From contig CAZMVB010000001.1 of assembly GCA_964569795.1 (NCBI GenBank), forward strand, positions 62,001 through 126,000: DNA of 64,000 bases, written 5' to 3'. The notes beneath the pieces are model-generated. The model saw nothing but the letters and a program-made list of their open reading frames with translations. It had not been told where the DNA came from and did not search any database. This DNA comes from JAHJDS01 sp964569795 (lineage in GTDB: Bacteria > Desulfobacterota > Desulfarculia > Desulfarculales > JAHJDS01). A program made the position numbers and the translations under genes. Every line of letters begins with the position of its first letter. Position 1 is the first letter of the stretch. Of the stretch, positions 42,306-52,652 are shown piece after piece.

Positions 42306-42333
42306 TTGACAAATAGAAATAGGATGTTATTTT
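42306..42333 (+). promoter_or_regulatory. Strong promoter of the rpsU-yqeY-mutS2-dnaG-rpoD block
   Basis: TTGACA (42306-42311) and TATTTT (42328-42333) are 16 bp apart in an AT-rich island. AAGGAAGGGG follows at 42351-42360 as the rpsU ribosome binding site. Confidence 0.75.
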
Positions 42334-42370
42334 AAAAATTTGAGCTTATAAAGGAAGGGGTGATTACTAC

Positions 42371-42574
42371 ATGCCGGGCGTACGGGTCAAACCCAACGAG
42401 TCCTTCGAGAGCGCGCTCAAGCGATTCAAGAAGCAGTGCGAGAAGGCGGGAATCCTCTCCGAAGTCCGTAAGCGCGAACACTACGAAAAGCCGAGCGTCA
42501 GGCGTAAGAAAAAGGCCCTTGCGGCCCGGAAGCGGGCCCTCAAGAAATTGCGGCGGATGATGCAGCGAGGCTGA
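42371..42574 (+). CDS. rpsU: 30S ribosomal protein S21
   Basis: S21 is the small basic protein near the anti-Shine-Dalgarno end of 16S rRNA. It has 67 residues: MPGVRVKPNESFESALKRFK and a very basic C-terminus (VRRKKKALAARKRALKK). ATG at 42371 has the AAGGAAGGGG ten bases upstream. It heads the block leading to dnaG and rpoD, the same order as the classical macromolecular synthesis operon of proteobacteria. Confidence 0.97.
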   Translation: MPGVRVKPNESFESALKRFKKQCEKAGILSEVRKREHYEKPSVRRKKKALAARKRALKKLRRMMQRG

Positions 42575-42592
42575 TCGGCCTCGAACGGATGG

Positions 42593-42612
42593 CGGTCCCC
42601 GTCCGGGGACCG
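42593..42612 (+). other. Stem-loop between rpsU and yqeY
   Basis: CGGTCCCC (42593-42600) and GGGGACCG (42605-42612) form a perfect 8-bp stem with a GTCC loop. Without a T-run it is more likely a partial terminator or mRNA processing site that lets rpsU be made in excess over the later genes. Confidence 0.5.
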
Positions 42613-42711
42613 GGCCGGAGACGGCCGGTCCGATCGCGGCCGGCCTCGATCCTTCAGCCGGATTCGACCTCCAGCCTTCAGGTCGGCCGGCCGGACGGTA
42701 GGGGGATGATC

Positions 42712-43164
42712 ATGGCCCTTATCGACGACATCAACGCCCAATTCAAGGACGCCCTCAAGGCCCGGGAGCAGACCAAGGTGGACTGCCTCCGGTTGCTGCG
42801 GACGGCCATCACCCTCCGCCAAAAGTCCCAGCCGGAGCCCCTCACCGACGACGACCTGCGTCAAGTCATCTCCACCCTGATCAAGCAGCGCCGGGAGGCC
42901 ATCGACATCTACCTCCAGGCCGGCGAACAGGCCCGGGCCGACAAGGAGACGGCCGAGGCCGAGGTCCTGTCCGCCTTTCTGCCGCCGCCCCTGTCCGAGG
43001 CCGACCTGGCGGCCCTCATCGACCGGGTCATCGAGGAAGAGGGGGCCGTTTCACCCAAGGACATGGGTCGGGTCATGAAGGCGGTCATGGCCCAGGTTGT
43101 CGGCCGGGCCGACGGCAAGGTGGTAAACCAACTGGTCAAGGCCAAATTGACCGGGTCCGGTTGA
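42712..43164 (+). CDS. GatB/YqeY domain protein
   Basis: A 150-residue YqeY protein related to the tail domain of the amidotransferase subunit GatB. It has LIDDINAQFKDALKAREQ, LRLLRTAI, KQRREAIDIY, FLPPPLSEADL and a C-terminal GRADGKVVNQLVKAKL that resembles the GatB tRNA-binding end. ATG at 42712 has AGGGGG six bases upstream. It is found next to rpsU in many bacteria; a role in tRNA-dependent amidation or translation quality is suggested but not proven. Confidence 0.9.
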   Translation: MALIDDINAQFKDALKAREQTKVDCLRLLRTAITLRQKSQPEPLTDDDLRQVISTLIKQRREAIDIYLQAGEQARADKETAEAEVLSAFLPPPLSEADLAALIDRVIEEEGAVSPKDMGRVMKAVMAQVVGRADGKVVNQLVKAKLTGSG

Positions 43165-43217
43165 CCCCCGGCCCGCCCTCCCCAACCGGGGCCGGGACGT
43201 TTCAGATACGGGCGGCC

Positions 43218-45584
43218 ATGGATCACAACACATTTTCGGCCTTGGAGTGGACCGCTTTCCAGGAAAAGCTGGCCGGGTACGCCCAGGGAGTGCCGGGCCG
43301 GCAATGGTGTCTGGACATCGGTCCCTCGACGCGGATCGACGAGATCGAGGCCCGGCTGGATTTGGCCTTCGAGGCCGGACGCTGGCTGGCCGAGGAGGGT
43401 GTTCTGTCACTGGGGGACGTCCAGGCGGTGGGGCCGCTCTGCGAGCGGGTCCGGGTCGAGGGGGCGTACCTCCCGGTCGAGGATTTGGGGCCGATCCGGG
43501 ACGCGGCCGCCGCGGCGACCGAGGTCAAGCGGGCCGTGGTCCGCCGGAGGCGGGACTTTCCAACCCTGGCCGGGGTGGCCGACACCCTGGTCGAGCTGCC
43601 CGAACTGGCGGGCCTGATCGAGGCCATTGTCGGTCCGGGACAGACCGTGGCCGAGACCGCCTCGCCGACCCTGGCCCGGCTCCGCCGGCGGGAGCGCACC
43701 CTGCGCGGCGCCCTGCGGGAAAAGCTGACCGCCCTGGGCCGCGAGCCCGGACTGGGCGACGCGGTCCAGGACGACGTGGTCGTCGAGCGCGGCGGCCGCT
43801 ACGTCATCCCGATCAGGGCCGAGGCCGCCTCGCGGGTGCCGGGCATCGTCCACGACCGGTCCCAGACCCGGGCCACGGTCTTTGTCGAGCCCCTGGCCGT
43901 GGTCGAGCGCAACAACGAGATCAACGACTGCCGGCGGGCGGTCACCGAGGAGGAAATCAGGCTGCTGCGCCGGGTGGCGGACCGCATCCGGCAGGACGCC
44001 CCGGCCCTGGCGACCAACGGGGCCGCCCTGGCGCATCTGGACGGCCTGCTGGCCGTGGCCCGGTTTTCGGCCGAGATCGGGGCCACCCGGCCCGAGGTGG
44101 CCGAGACCGGGGCCCTGAAATTTTCCGGGGCGGTCCATCCCCTGCTGTTCTGGCGGGGGCAGTCCGGCGGGCCGCCGGCCCAGGCCATCGACCTGATCAT
44201 GGACGAGGACGTGTCCGGCCTGATCCTGTCCGGGGCCAACGCCGGAGGCAAGACGGCGGCCCTCAAGACCCTGGGCCTGCTGACCCTGATGGTCCAGGCC
44301 GGCTTGCCCCTGCCGGCGGCCGAGGGCTCGCGGGTGGTCGTTTTCCGGGAGGTCCTGGTCGCCGGGGACGAGGCCCAGGACCTCTCGGGCGACAAGTCCA
44401 CCTTTTCGGCCCACGTCCAGCGACTGGGGCAGGTCCTGGACACGGCCGGCCCGCGCAGCCTGGTCCTGCTGGACGAGCTGGGGGCCGGGACCGATCCCTC
44501 GGAGGCGGCGGCCCTGGGCATGGCCGTCCTGGACGAGCTTCTGGCCCGGGGGAGCCGGGTGGTGGTCACCACCCACCTCCACCTGCTCAAGGCCTACGCC
44601 GCCCAGCACGAGGGGGTGGTCAACGTCAGTGTCGGCCGGGACGAGGTCTCGGGCCGGCCGTCGTTCACCCTGCGCTACGGCCTGCCCGGGCTGAGCAACG
44701 CCCTGGTCGTGGCCGCCGAGGTCGGCCTGTCGCCGGACCTGGTCGAGCGGGCAAGAGAATATCTGCCCGAGGGCGAGACGGCCACCTGGCGGCTGATCGC
44801 CGGTCTCGAAGAGAAAAGGGCGGCCCTGGAGATCGACCTGGGTAGGGTTCAAAAAACTCGGGCCGAGGCCGAGGAAGAACGCGGCAAGTGGCGCCGGGTG
44901 CGGGCCAAGCTGGCCGAGGCCAGGACGAAAATCCTGGACCGGGAGCGGACCCGGGCCCGCCGGGCGGTGACCGAGGCCCAGACCGAACTGCGGCGACTCC
45001 TCAAGGACGTCAAGGAGACCGCCGCGCCGTCCGCGGCGGACCAGGCGGCGGCCAGACGCGACCTGGGCGCGGTCGAGCGCCGGGTCGAGGCGGCCCTGAG
45101 GCCGCCGGCAGTTCGGACCCCGGCCGGGACCGGGCTGAGCCGGGGCAGCGCCGGCGACCAGGTTTTTGTCCCCCGGCTGGGTCAGGAGGGCATCCTGCTC
45201 GAGAATTTGGTCGGACAGGACCGGGTCGAGGTCCTCATCGACCGGGTCAAGGTCAACCTGCCCGCGGCCGATCTCCAGGCGGCCTCGAGGCGCACCCGTG
45301 TTCCGGCCCGGACCGGGGCGACCTGGGTGGCCCGGCCGCCGGCCCGGCCCGAGCTGAACCTGATCGGCCGCCGGGTGGACGAGGCCCTGAGCCTGGTGGA
45401 CCGCCACCTGGACGAGGCCGTGCTGTCGGGTCTGACCCGGGTCGAGATCATCCACGGCGTGGGCACCGGGGCCCTGCGCCGGGCCATACACGAGCACCTG
45501 GCCGAACTCCCGGGGATCAAGTCGTTCGATACCGCCCGGTCCCGGCCCGGCGGGCTGGGGGTTACCGTGGTCGATCTGGAATAA
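43218..45584 (+). CDS. mutS2: MutS2 endonuclease / ribosome rescue factor
   Basis: MutS2 is an ABC-type ATPase with a C-terminal Smr nuclease domain. In different species it suppresses recombination or splits collided ribosomes. A core region (about 1-310) is followed by the ATPase (Walker A SGANAGGKTAAL; Walker B LVLLDELGAGTDPSE; VVTTHLH), a coiled-coil with Glu/Arg (about 520-630), and the Smr domain at the end (ELNLIGRRVDEAL, IIHGVGTGALRRAI). Length is 788 residues, normal. ATG at 43218; the frame is open earlier but the family starts here. Confidence 0.95.
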   Translation: MDHNTFSALEWTAFQEKLAGYAQGVPGRQWCLDIGPSTRIDEIEARLDLAFEAGRWLAEEGVLSLGDVQAVGPLCERVRVEGAYLPVEDLGPIRDAAAAATEVKRAVVRRRRDFPTLAGVADTLVELPELAGLIEAIVGPGQTVAETASPTLARLRRRERTLRGALREKLTALGREPGLGDAVQDDVVVERGGRYVIPIRAEAASRVPGIVHDRSQTRATVFVEPLAVVERNNEINDCRRAVTEEEIRLLRRVADRIRQDAPALATNGAALAHLDGLLAVARFSAEIGATRPEVAETGALKFSGAVHPLLFWRGQSGGPPAQAIDLIMDEDVSGLILSGANAGGKTAALKTLGLLTLMVQAGLPLPAAEGSRVVVFREVLVAGDEAQDLSGDKSTFSAHVQRLGQVLDTAGPRSLVLLDELGAGTDPSEAAALGMAVLDELLARGSRVVVTTHLHLLKAYAAQHEGVVNVSVGRDEVSGRPSFTLRYGLPGLSNALVVAAEVGLSPDLVERAREYLPEGETATWRLIAGLEEKRAALEIDLGRVQKTRAEAEEERGKWRRVRAKLAEARTKILDRERTRARRAVTEAQTELRRLLKDVKETAAPSAADQAAARRDLGAVERRVEAALRPPAVRTPAGTGLSRGSAGDQVFVPRLGQEGILLENLVGQDRVEVLIDRVKVNLPAADLQAASRRTRVPARTGATWVARPPARPELNLIGRRVDEALSLVDRHLDEAVLSGLTRVEIIHGVGTGALRRAIHEHLAELPGIKSFDTARSRPGGLGVTVVDLE

Positions 45585-45757
45585 AAATAGGTCATTACGG
45601 TGGAAAGGGGGCGCGGCCTGAGATATGTTTATCCATGATCCGGCCGGGGATTGATTTTTGTCCAAGGTGCGGGTACTATATCTTGAGCAACCTTTCCGTC
45701 CTGGTCCCAATATATTGAGGGGGGCCGGGACGGAGGGGGGCGGGAGCAGGAGCCGAG

Positions 45758-47526
45758 GTGGGCTTCATCCCTGAGGCGGACATCGATCGGGTGCGGCAGG
45801 CGGCGGACATCGTGTCGGTCGTTTCGGAGCACATCGCCCTGAAACAGGCCGGCCGGCGTTTCGTCGGATTATGCCCGTTTCACGGCGACAGCAAGCCCTC
45901 GTTCACGGTGGATCCGGCGCGCCAGAGCTGGTACTGCTTCGGGTGCCACGAGGGCGGCAACGTCTTCACCTTTACGACCCGGATGACCAACCTGACCTTT
46001 CCCGAGGCGGTCCGGGAGCTGGCCGGCCGGTTCGGGGTGCGGATCGCCGAGCGGGCCGCGGACCGGGGCGAGGACGGGCGCCGTGACGAGATATTCCGGA
46101 TCAACGAGGCCGGGGCCCGGTTCTACGAACGGGTCCTGTGGGGTAAGCGGGGCGGACCCGGCCGGGCCTATCTGGAGAAACGGGGCCTGAGCCGGACCAC
46201 GGCCGAGCAATTCCGGCTGGGGCTGGCCTTGCCCGGCTGGGATCACCTGGCCGGACACCTGGCCCGGGAGGGGCTCGATCCCGGACCGGCGGCCGCGGCG
46301 GGCCTGTTGCGCTCCAAGCGCCCGGGGCGCTTTTACGATTTGTTCAGGAACCGGCTGATGTTTCCCATCCGGGACGCCCGGGGCCGGGTGGCGGGCTTCG
46401 GCGGGCGGACCCTGGGCGACGACGAGGCCAAGTACATCAACTCGCCCGAGTCGCCGGTGTTCGACAAGAAGAGCACCCTGTACGGCCTGGACGTGACCCG
46501 GGAGGCGATCGTGTCCGGGGGGCGGGCGATCGTGGTCGAGGGCTATCTGGATCTGCTGTCGCTGTATGAGGCCGGCGTGCAGCCGGTGGCGACGCCCATG
46601 GGCACGGCCCTGACCCGGGGGCACGTCCGCCGCCTGAAGGCGATCTGCCGGGAGGTGTTCCTGGTCTTTGACGGCGACGCGGCCGGGGTCAAGGCCGCCC
46701 TGCGGAGCCTGCCGCTCTTTTTGAGCGAGGGCGCGCCGGCCCGGGTGGTCCTCCTGCCCGGGGGCGAGGACCCGGACAGCTTTGTCCGGGACAAAGGCGC
46801 GGCGGCCTTCCTGGAACTGGTGGACCAGGCGCCGCTGATGATCGACTTCGCCATTGACCGGGTGGTGACCGAGTGCGACGGCACCAAGGCCGGCCGGGCC
46901 GAGGCCGTGGCCCGGATGCGGCCGCTGCTGCGGGCGGTGACCGATCCGGTGGAGCGGTCCCTCCACCTCCGGGATTTGGCGATCAGGCTGGCCCTGGACG
47001 AGGAGGCCGTCGTCCGGGCAATGGCCCGGGGCGAGGGCCCCTGGGATACGGACCGGGCCGAGCGGACCCGTCCGGGCGAGGGGCGGGAACACACCATCGC
47101 CCCGCCCCTGCAGGACGTCCTGGCCCTGGCCCTGTCCGATCCCGCGGCCCGGACCAGGCTGATCGAGTCCGGGGGCCTGAGGGACCTGGCCGGGGAGGGC
47201 TGGCTGGAGGGGCTGGTGACGGCCATCGAGGCCCTGGACGAGGTGGACGGGGCCGTCTGGCCGGCCGACCTGTACAGCCGCCTGGCCGACCCCGAGCTTC
47301 AGGCCTGGGTAAGTGTTTTGGATCGGCGTTCGGTGCGCGAGCCCGAACGCCTGATCGACGACCTGGTCAAGGCCGGACGGGTTCGACGAGTCCGGGCCGA
47401 GCTGGCCAGGCTGAAGGAAGAGATGAAGACCGCCCGGGCCGCCGGGGACCTGGAACGCGAGTCCGAGGCTCTGGCCCGAGCGCGGTTGCTGCAACGTCAA
47501 CTCAACAATCCTCGTGAGGCGCATGT

Positions 47527-47530
<4 letters not shown>
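45758..47530 (+). CDS. dnaG: DNA primase DnaG
   Basis: DnaG makes the RNA primers for replication. The CHC2 zinc motif is at about 40-64 (LCPFHGDSKPSF, WYCFGCHEGG). The catalytic core has GRVAGFGGRTLG, KYINSPESPVFDK and the Toprim segments VVEGYLDLLSL and VFDGDAAG. The C-terminal helicase-binding domain (about 430-590) is less conserved. GTG at 45758 has AGGAG five bases upstream. Length is 590 residues. The 173-base gap after mutS2 has AT-rich pieces and may hold a weak promoter (TATATC near 45677). The stop overlaps the rpoD start. Confidence 0.95.
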
Positions 47531-49278
<1,748 letters not shown>

Positions 49279-49311
49279 TGATCCGGCGGCGCCTATGAAC
49301 TGAGATTTGAC

Positions 49312-49340
49312 TTGCCAGGCGGCGGGGCCTGTCCTATGTT
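49312..49340 (+). promoter_or_regulatory. Promoter of the tRNA gene
   Basis: TTGCCA (49312-49317) and TATGTT (49335-49340) with a 17-bp spacer. The start would be near 49347, seven bases before the mature tRNA. Confidence 0.6.
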
Positions 49341-49353
49341 AAAGGGATGCGAC

Positions 49354-49426
49354 GGGCCCATAGCTCAGTTGGTAGAGCCGCCGGCTCATAACCGGCAGGT
49401 CCCTGGTTCGAGGCCAGGTGGGCCCA
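49354..49426 (+). tRNA. tRNA with CAT anticodon (elongator Met or lysidine-type Ile2)
   Basis: The cloverleaf is complete: acceptor GGGCCCA (49354-49360) with TGGGCCC (49419-49425), D-stem GCTC/GAGC, anticodon stem GCCGG/CCGGC with loop CTCATAA and anticodon CAT at 49387-49389, T-stem CCTGG/CCAGG with TTCGAGG. The discriminator is A; the CCA end is not encoded. The first acceptor pair is G-C, so it is not initiator tRNA. Pairs C4-G69 and C5-G68, known as TilS determinants in E. coli tRNA-Ile2, are present, so Ile2 is possible. Confidence 0.93.
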
Positions 49427-49435
49427 CATCATTAC

Positions 49436-49457
49436 CCGGCCGCCGCGGGGCGGCCGG
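49436..49457 (+). other. Stem-loop downstream of the tRNA
   Basis: CCGGCCGCC (49436-49444) and GGCGGCCGG (49449-49457) form a perfect 9-bp stem with a GCGG loop, ten bases after the tRNA. No T-run follows. It may mark the 3' end or processing of the tRNA precursor. The rest of the gap to 49640 shows no gene. Confidence 0.5.
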
Positions 49458-49640
49458 CCAGGGGTGAGGGAACCGGCGTCGGGTATATGCGGAATCAATC
49501 CCCGGCGCCTCGAGGTGACAAACCATGGTTTGGAAAATGACACCGGGGCGACACCACGGCCTTGCACTTCGGGCGGCCAAGGTGAAGCGGAGGGCGGAAC
49601 CCGAATGGGTTGCGCCCTTCGCCTGTTTAGAGACCGGCCG

Positions 49641-50771
49641 ATGACCGACGCCCGGCCGGTCCCCCTGTCCCGGGTCCTGGACCTGGTGGCCGAGACGGCC
49701 CCGCCGGCCTTGGCCGAATCCTGGGACCGGGTGGGGCTGATGGTCGGCGCCCCGGACTGGCCGGTCCACCGGGCCCTGGTCGGCCTGGAACTGACCGTTG
49801 ATCTGCTGGACCGGGCCGGGCGTCTCGGGGCCGACCTGATCCTGGTCCATCATCCGCCGCTCTTCCGACCCCTGACCGCCCTGGACCCCGGCCGGCCCGA
49901 GGCGGCCCTGGCCCTGCGGGCCTATGACGAGCGGCGGGGGGTGATCGCCGCCCACACCAATCTGGACGCGGCCCGGGGCGGGGTCAACGACGCCTTGGCC
50001 GATCTGCTGGGTCTGACCGGAACCCGGGCCCTGCGGCCGGCCCTGGGTTCGGCCTGGCGCAAGCTGGTCGTGTTTGTCCCGGTGGGCTATCAGGACCGGG
50101 TGTTCGAGGCCCTGGTCTCGGCCGGGGCGGGCCGGATCGGGGATTACACCGGCTGCTCGTGGCAGTCCCGGGGCGAGGGGACCTTCCGGCCCGGGGAGTT
50201 TTCCAGGCCCTTCATCGGCCAGGGGGCGGTCCCCCAGCGGGCGGCCGAGGTCAGGCTCGAGGTCCTGGTGCCGGCCGATCGGCTGGGCCGGATAGCGACC
50301 GCCCTGATCGCGGCCCACCCCTACGAGGAGCCGGCCTTTGACGTCTATCCCCTGGAGCGGACCGGCGGCCCCGAGGGTCCGGGCCGGGTGGGCGACCTGT
50401 CGCCGCCGGCGGCCTTTGACGATTTTATCGACCTGGTCAAGGACCGGCTGGGGGCGCCAATGATCCAGGTGGCCAACGCCCGGGCGTCGGCCGTCGAACG
50501 GGTGGCCGTCTGCGGCGGGTCCGGCGGGGACCTGGCCGCCGAGGCCCTGGCCGCCGAGGCCGATGTCCTTGTCACCGGCGAGGCGGGCCATCACCTGGCC
50601 CGCGATCTCGAGGGGACCGATCTCGGTCTGCTGGTGGTCGGTCATTTTTACTCGGAAAGACCGGTGGTGCCGGTCTGGACGAAAAACCTGGCCGCGGGCG
50701 CCGGGCGGAGAGGCTGGTCGTTGGAATTTGTGGGCGACGACGACCAGTCCCCGGCGTTCGCGTTTCGCTAG
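49641..50771 (+). CDS. NIF3-like dinuclear metal-centre protein
   Basis: A 376-residue NIF3/YbgI-family protein. The metal-binding residues are in LVHHPPLF, the AHTNLDAARGGVND segment and GEAGHHLARD near the C-terminus. The central insert (about 130-235: KLVVFVP, GAGRIGDYTGCSWQSRGEGTF) is the PII-like domain of the long form of the family. The biochemical role is unsettled; GTP cyclohydrolase-like activity has been proposed for some. ATG at 49641 is chosen because the family begins here; the frame is open to 49464. It precedes a zinc ribbon protein on the same strand. Confidence 0.9.
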   Translation: MTDARPVPLSRVLDLVAETAPPALAESWDRVGLMVGAPDWPVHRALVGLELTVDLLDRAGRLGADLILVHHPPLFRPLTALDPGRPEAALALRAYDERRGVIAAHTNLDAARGGVNDALADLLGLTGTRALRPALGSAWRKLVVFVPVGYQDRVFEALVSAGAGRIGDYTGCSWQSRGEGTFRPGEFSRPFIGQGAVPQRAAEVRLEVLVPADRLGRIATALIAAHPYEEPAFDVYPLERTGGPEGPGRVGDLSPPAAFDDFIDLVKDRLGAPMIQVANARASAVERVAVCGGSGGDLAAEALAAEADVLVTGEAGHHLARDLEGTDLGLLVVGHFYSERPVVPVWTKNLAAGAGRRGWSLEFVGDDDQSPAFAFR

Positions 50772-50790
50772 CCCGCGTGGGAGGTGGACT

Positions 50791-51561
50791 TTGCTGGAAC
50801 AAATCAAACTGCTGGTCGAACTGCAGCGGATCGACACCGAGCGGCTCGACCTGGAGCGGGAGGCGGCGGAAGGACCGGCCCGGATCGCCGCCCTCGAGGC
50901 CGACTGGGCGGCCCTGGTCAAGGACAGCGAAACGGCCGAGGCCGCCCTGGAACCGCTGAGGCAACAGCACCGGGAACTGGAGGCCACCGTCGAGGCCAAC
51001 CAGGCCAAGATGAAGCGGAGCCAGTCCCGATTGCCCATGATCAAGACCAACAAGGAGTACCGGGCCTCGCTCAAGGAGGTGGACGACCTCAAGCGGATGA
51101 ACTTCGAACTCGAGGACGAGATCCTCGAGTTGCTGGAACGGCTCGAGACCCTCGAGGCCGAGCAGGTCGAGCGGCGTAAAAGACTCGACGAGATCAAGAC
51201 CGAGCTGGACGAGAACCGCCAGGCCATCCTGGACCGGGTGGCCCAGTGCCGGGCCCGGATCGGGGAGCTGGAGGCCGAGCGGGAAAAGGTCCGGGCGGCC
51301 ATTGACCTGGAAACCCTGGACCAGTACGACCATGTCGCCCATGCCCGGGGCGGCCTGGCCGTGGCCGCGATTCGCGGCGGGACCTGCCAGGCCTGCTTCA
51401 TGAATTTGACGCCCCACCAGTACCAGATCCTGCAGCACATGGACCGCCTGATGACCTGCCCCAGTTGCCACCGCCTGATCTACTGGGGCGATCACGAGGC
51501 TCTATCGCCGCCCGAGGCCTCCGAGCCGGTCGCGACCCAGGCCGGGGAAGCCGTCTCTTGA
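50791..51561 (+). CDS. Coiled-coil protein with C-terminal C4 zinc ribbon (zf-RING_7 type)
   Basis: A 256-residue protein: residues 1-175 form a long antiparallel coiled coil (Glu/Arg/Leu heptads), with the loop MIKTNKEYRASLKEVDDLK at about 86-104. The C-terminal zinc ribbon has TCQACFMNL and MTCPSCHRLIYW. This is the CT398/FlgZ-like family, found beside NIF3 and RNase H genes in many bacteria; a nucleic-acid or protein-scaffold role is assumed. TTG at 50791 has GGGAGG six bases upstream. Its stop overlaps the next start (TTGA). Confidence 0.85.
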   Translation: MLEQIKLLVELQRIDTERLDLEREAAEGPARIAALEADWAALVKDSETAEAALEPLRQQHRELEATVEANQAKMKRSQSRLPMIKTNKEYRASLKEVDDLKRMNFELEDEILELLERLETLEAEQVERRKRLDEIKTELDENRQAILDRVAQCRARIGELEAEREKVRAAIDLETLDQYDHVAHARGGLAVAAIRGGTCQACFMNLTPHQYQILQHMDRLMTCPSCHRLIYWGDHEALSPPEASEPVATQAGEAVS

Positions 51562-52127
51562 ACCCGGCCGACGTCCTGAAGTTTTTGGGGGAAACCCTGA
51601 GCGTGGCCCGGACGCGGGAGCGTTTTCCGGAACTCAGCGAGGCCGCCCTGCGGGATTTGTTGTACAGGGCGGCCGCCGGGATATCAGACCCGGACGACGA
51701 CCCCGGTCCCAGGGCCAAGCCCGGCCGGGGCCTGACCCTGTTCACCGACGGGGCCAGCCGGGGCAATCCCGGTCCGGCCGGGGCCGGGGCCCTGATCGCG
51801 GACGAGACCGGGCGCGAGATAGCCCGGGCCAAGCGATTCCTGGGCCGGATGACCAACAATCAGGCCGAGTACCAGGCCCTGCTGCTGGGCCTGGATCTGG
51901 CCGGCAAGCTGGCGCCGGCCCACCTGGGGATCAGGCTGGACTCGGAGCTGGTGGTCAAGCAGCTTCGGGGCGAGTACCGGGTCAAGGACCCTAACCTGGC
52001 GGCCCTGTTCGCCCGGGTCAGGGACAAGTTGAACGCCCTGGCGGGTTATGATATTTTACATATCGGGCGGGAACTGAACGCCGAGGCCGACCGGCTGGCC
52101 AACCAGGCCATTGACGAGGCCAAGTAA
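51558..52127 (+). CDS. RNase HI-family protein with N-terminal extension
   Basis: A 189-residue protein with an RNase H fold at about 55-188. All four catalytic acids are visible: TDGASRGNPG, MTNNQAEYQAL, LDSELVV and NAEADRLAN. RNase HI removes RNA from RNA/DNA hybrids. The first 50 residues are a small helical extension (NPADVLKFLGETLSVA) that is not part of RNase H and resembles no domain I can name. TTG at 51558 overlaps the previous stop. RNase P RNA follows 43 bases later. Confidence 0.9.
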   Translation: MNPADVLKFLGETLSVARTRERFPELSEAALRDLLYRAAAGISDPDDDPGPRAKPGRGLTLFTDGASRGNPGPAGAGALIADETGREIARAKRFLGRMTNNQAEYQALLLGLDLAGKLAPAHLGIRLDSELVVKQLRGEYRVKDPNLAALFARVRDKLNALAGYDILHIGRELNAEADRLANQAIDEAK

Positions 52128-52139
52128 CGTAGATCGCTT

Positions 52140-52167
52140 TTGGCCCGGCCGGTGGTGAAGATAAATT
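52140..52167 (+). promoter_or_regulatory. Candidate promoter of RNase P RNA
   Basis: TTGGCC (52140-52145) and TAAATT (52162-52167) with a 16-bp spacer. Transcription would begin at 52172-52174, which fits the 5' end predicted from the first helix of the RNA. Confidence 0.5.
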
Positions 52168-52170
52168 TGG

Positions 52171-52589
52171 GGTGTTGGAGCCGGTGAGGCGATCGCCGGT
52201 CTCTTGTGAGACGGGAGGAAAGTCCGGGCTCCACAGGGCAGGGTGCTGGTTAACGGCCAGCGGGGGCGACCCCGGGAAAGTGCCACAGAAAACAGACCGC
52301 CTCCGGGTCGGCGCTGATTACGCGTCGGTCACGGGGGTAAGGGTGAAACGGTGAGGTAAGAGCTCACCAGCGCGTCCGGTGACGGGCGCGGCTAGGTAAA
52401 CCCCACCCGGAGCAAGACCACATAGGGGAGCGTTTACGGACGGCCCGTCCGATCCGACGCAAGTCGGGCGCTTCCGGGTAGGTCGCTGGAGGCGCGGGGC
52501 AACCCGCGTCCTAGATGAATGATCGCCGCCCCGGTGTCGGGCGACCGCGCCGGGGACACAGAACCCGGCTTACGGCCGGCTCCAACACC
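52171..52589 (+). ncRNA. rnpB: RNase P RNA, bacterial class A
   Basis: The RNA subunit that cleaves the 5' leader from tRNA precursors. The ends pair as a 14-bp P1 helix: GGTGTTGGAGCCGG (52171-52184) with CCGGCTCCAACACC (52576-52589). Conserved blocks follow in order: GAGGAAAGTCCGGGCTCC, AGTGCCACAGAAAA, GGTAAGGGTGAAACGGTG, GTAAACCCCACCC with GAGCAAGACC, and the 3' TAGATGAATGATCGCC and ACAGAACCCGGCTTAC. The length of about 419 is usual for class A. TTTT after P1 probably acts as terminator. It is not translated, although open frames cross it. Confidence 0.97.
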
Positions 52590-52652
52590 TTTTGTCCCCC
52601 TTTCCGGGGCCCCGGGAGTTGCGGGGCGCCGGTTTTGTCATTTGGGAGTCTG

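Noticed and set aside
52515..52652. N-terminal extension of ispDF across the end of RNase P RNA
   Set aside because: The frame is open, but the segment overlaps conserved rnpB sequence and its terminator, and IspD begins at the GTG at 52653.
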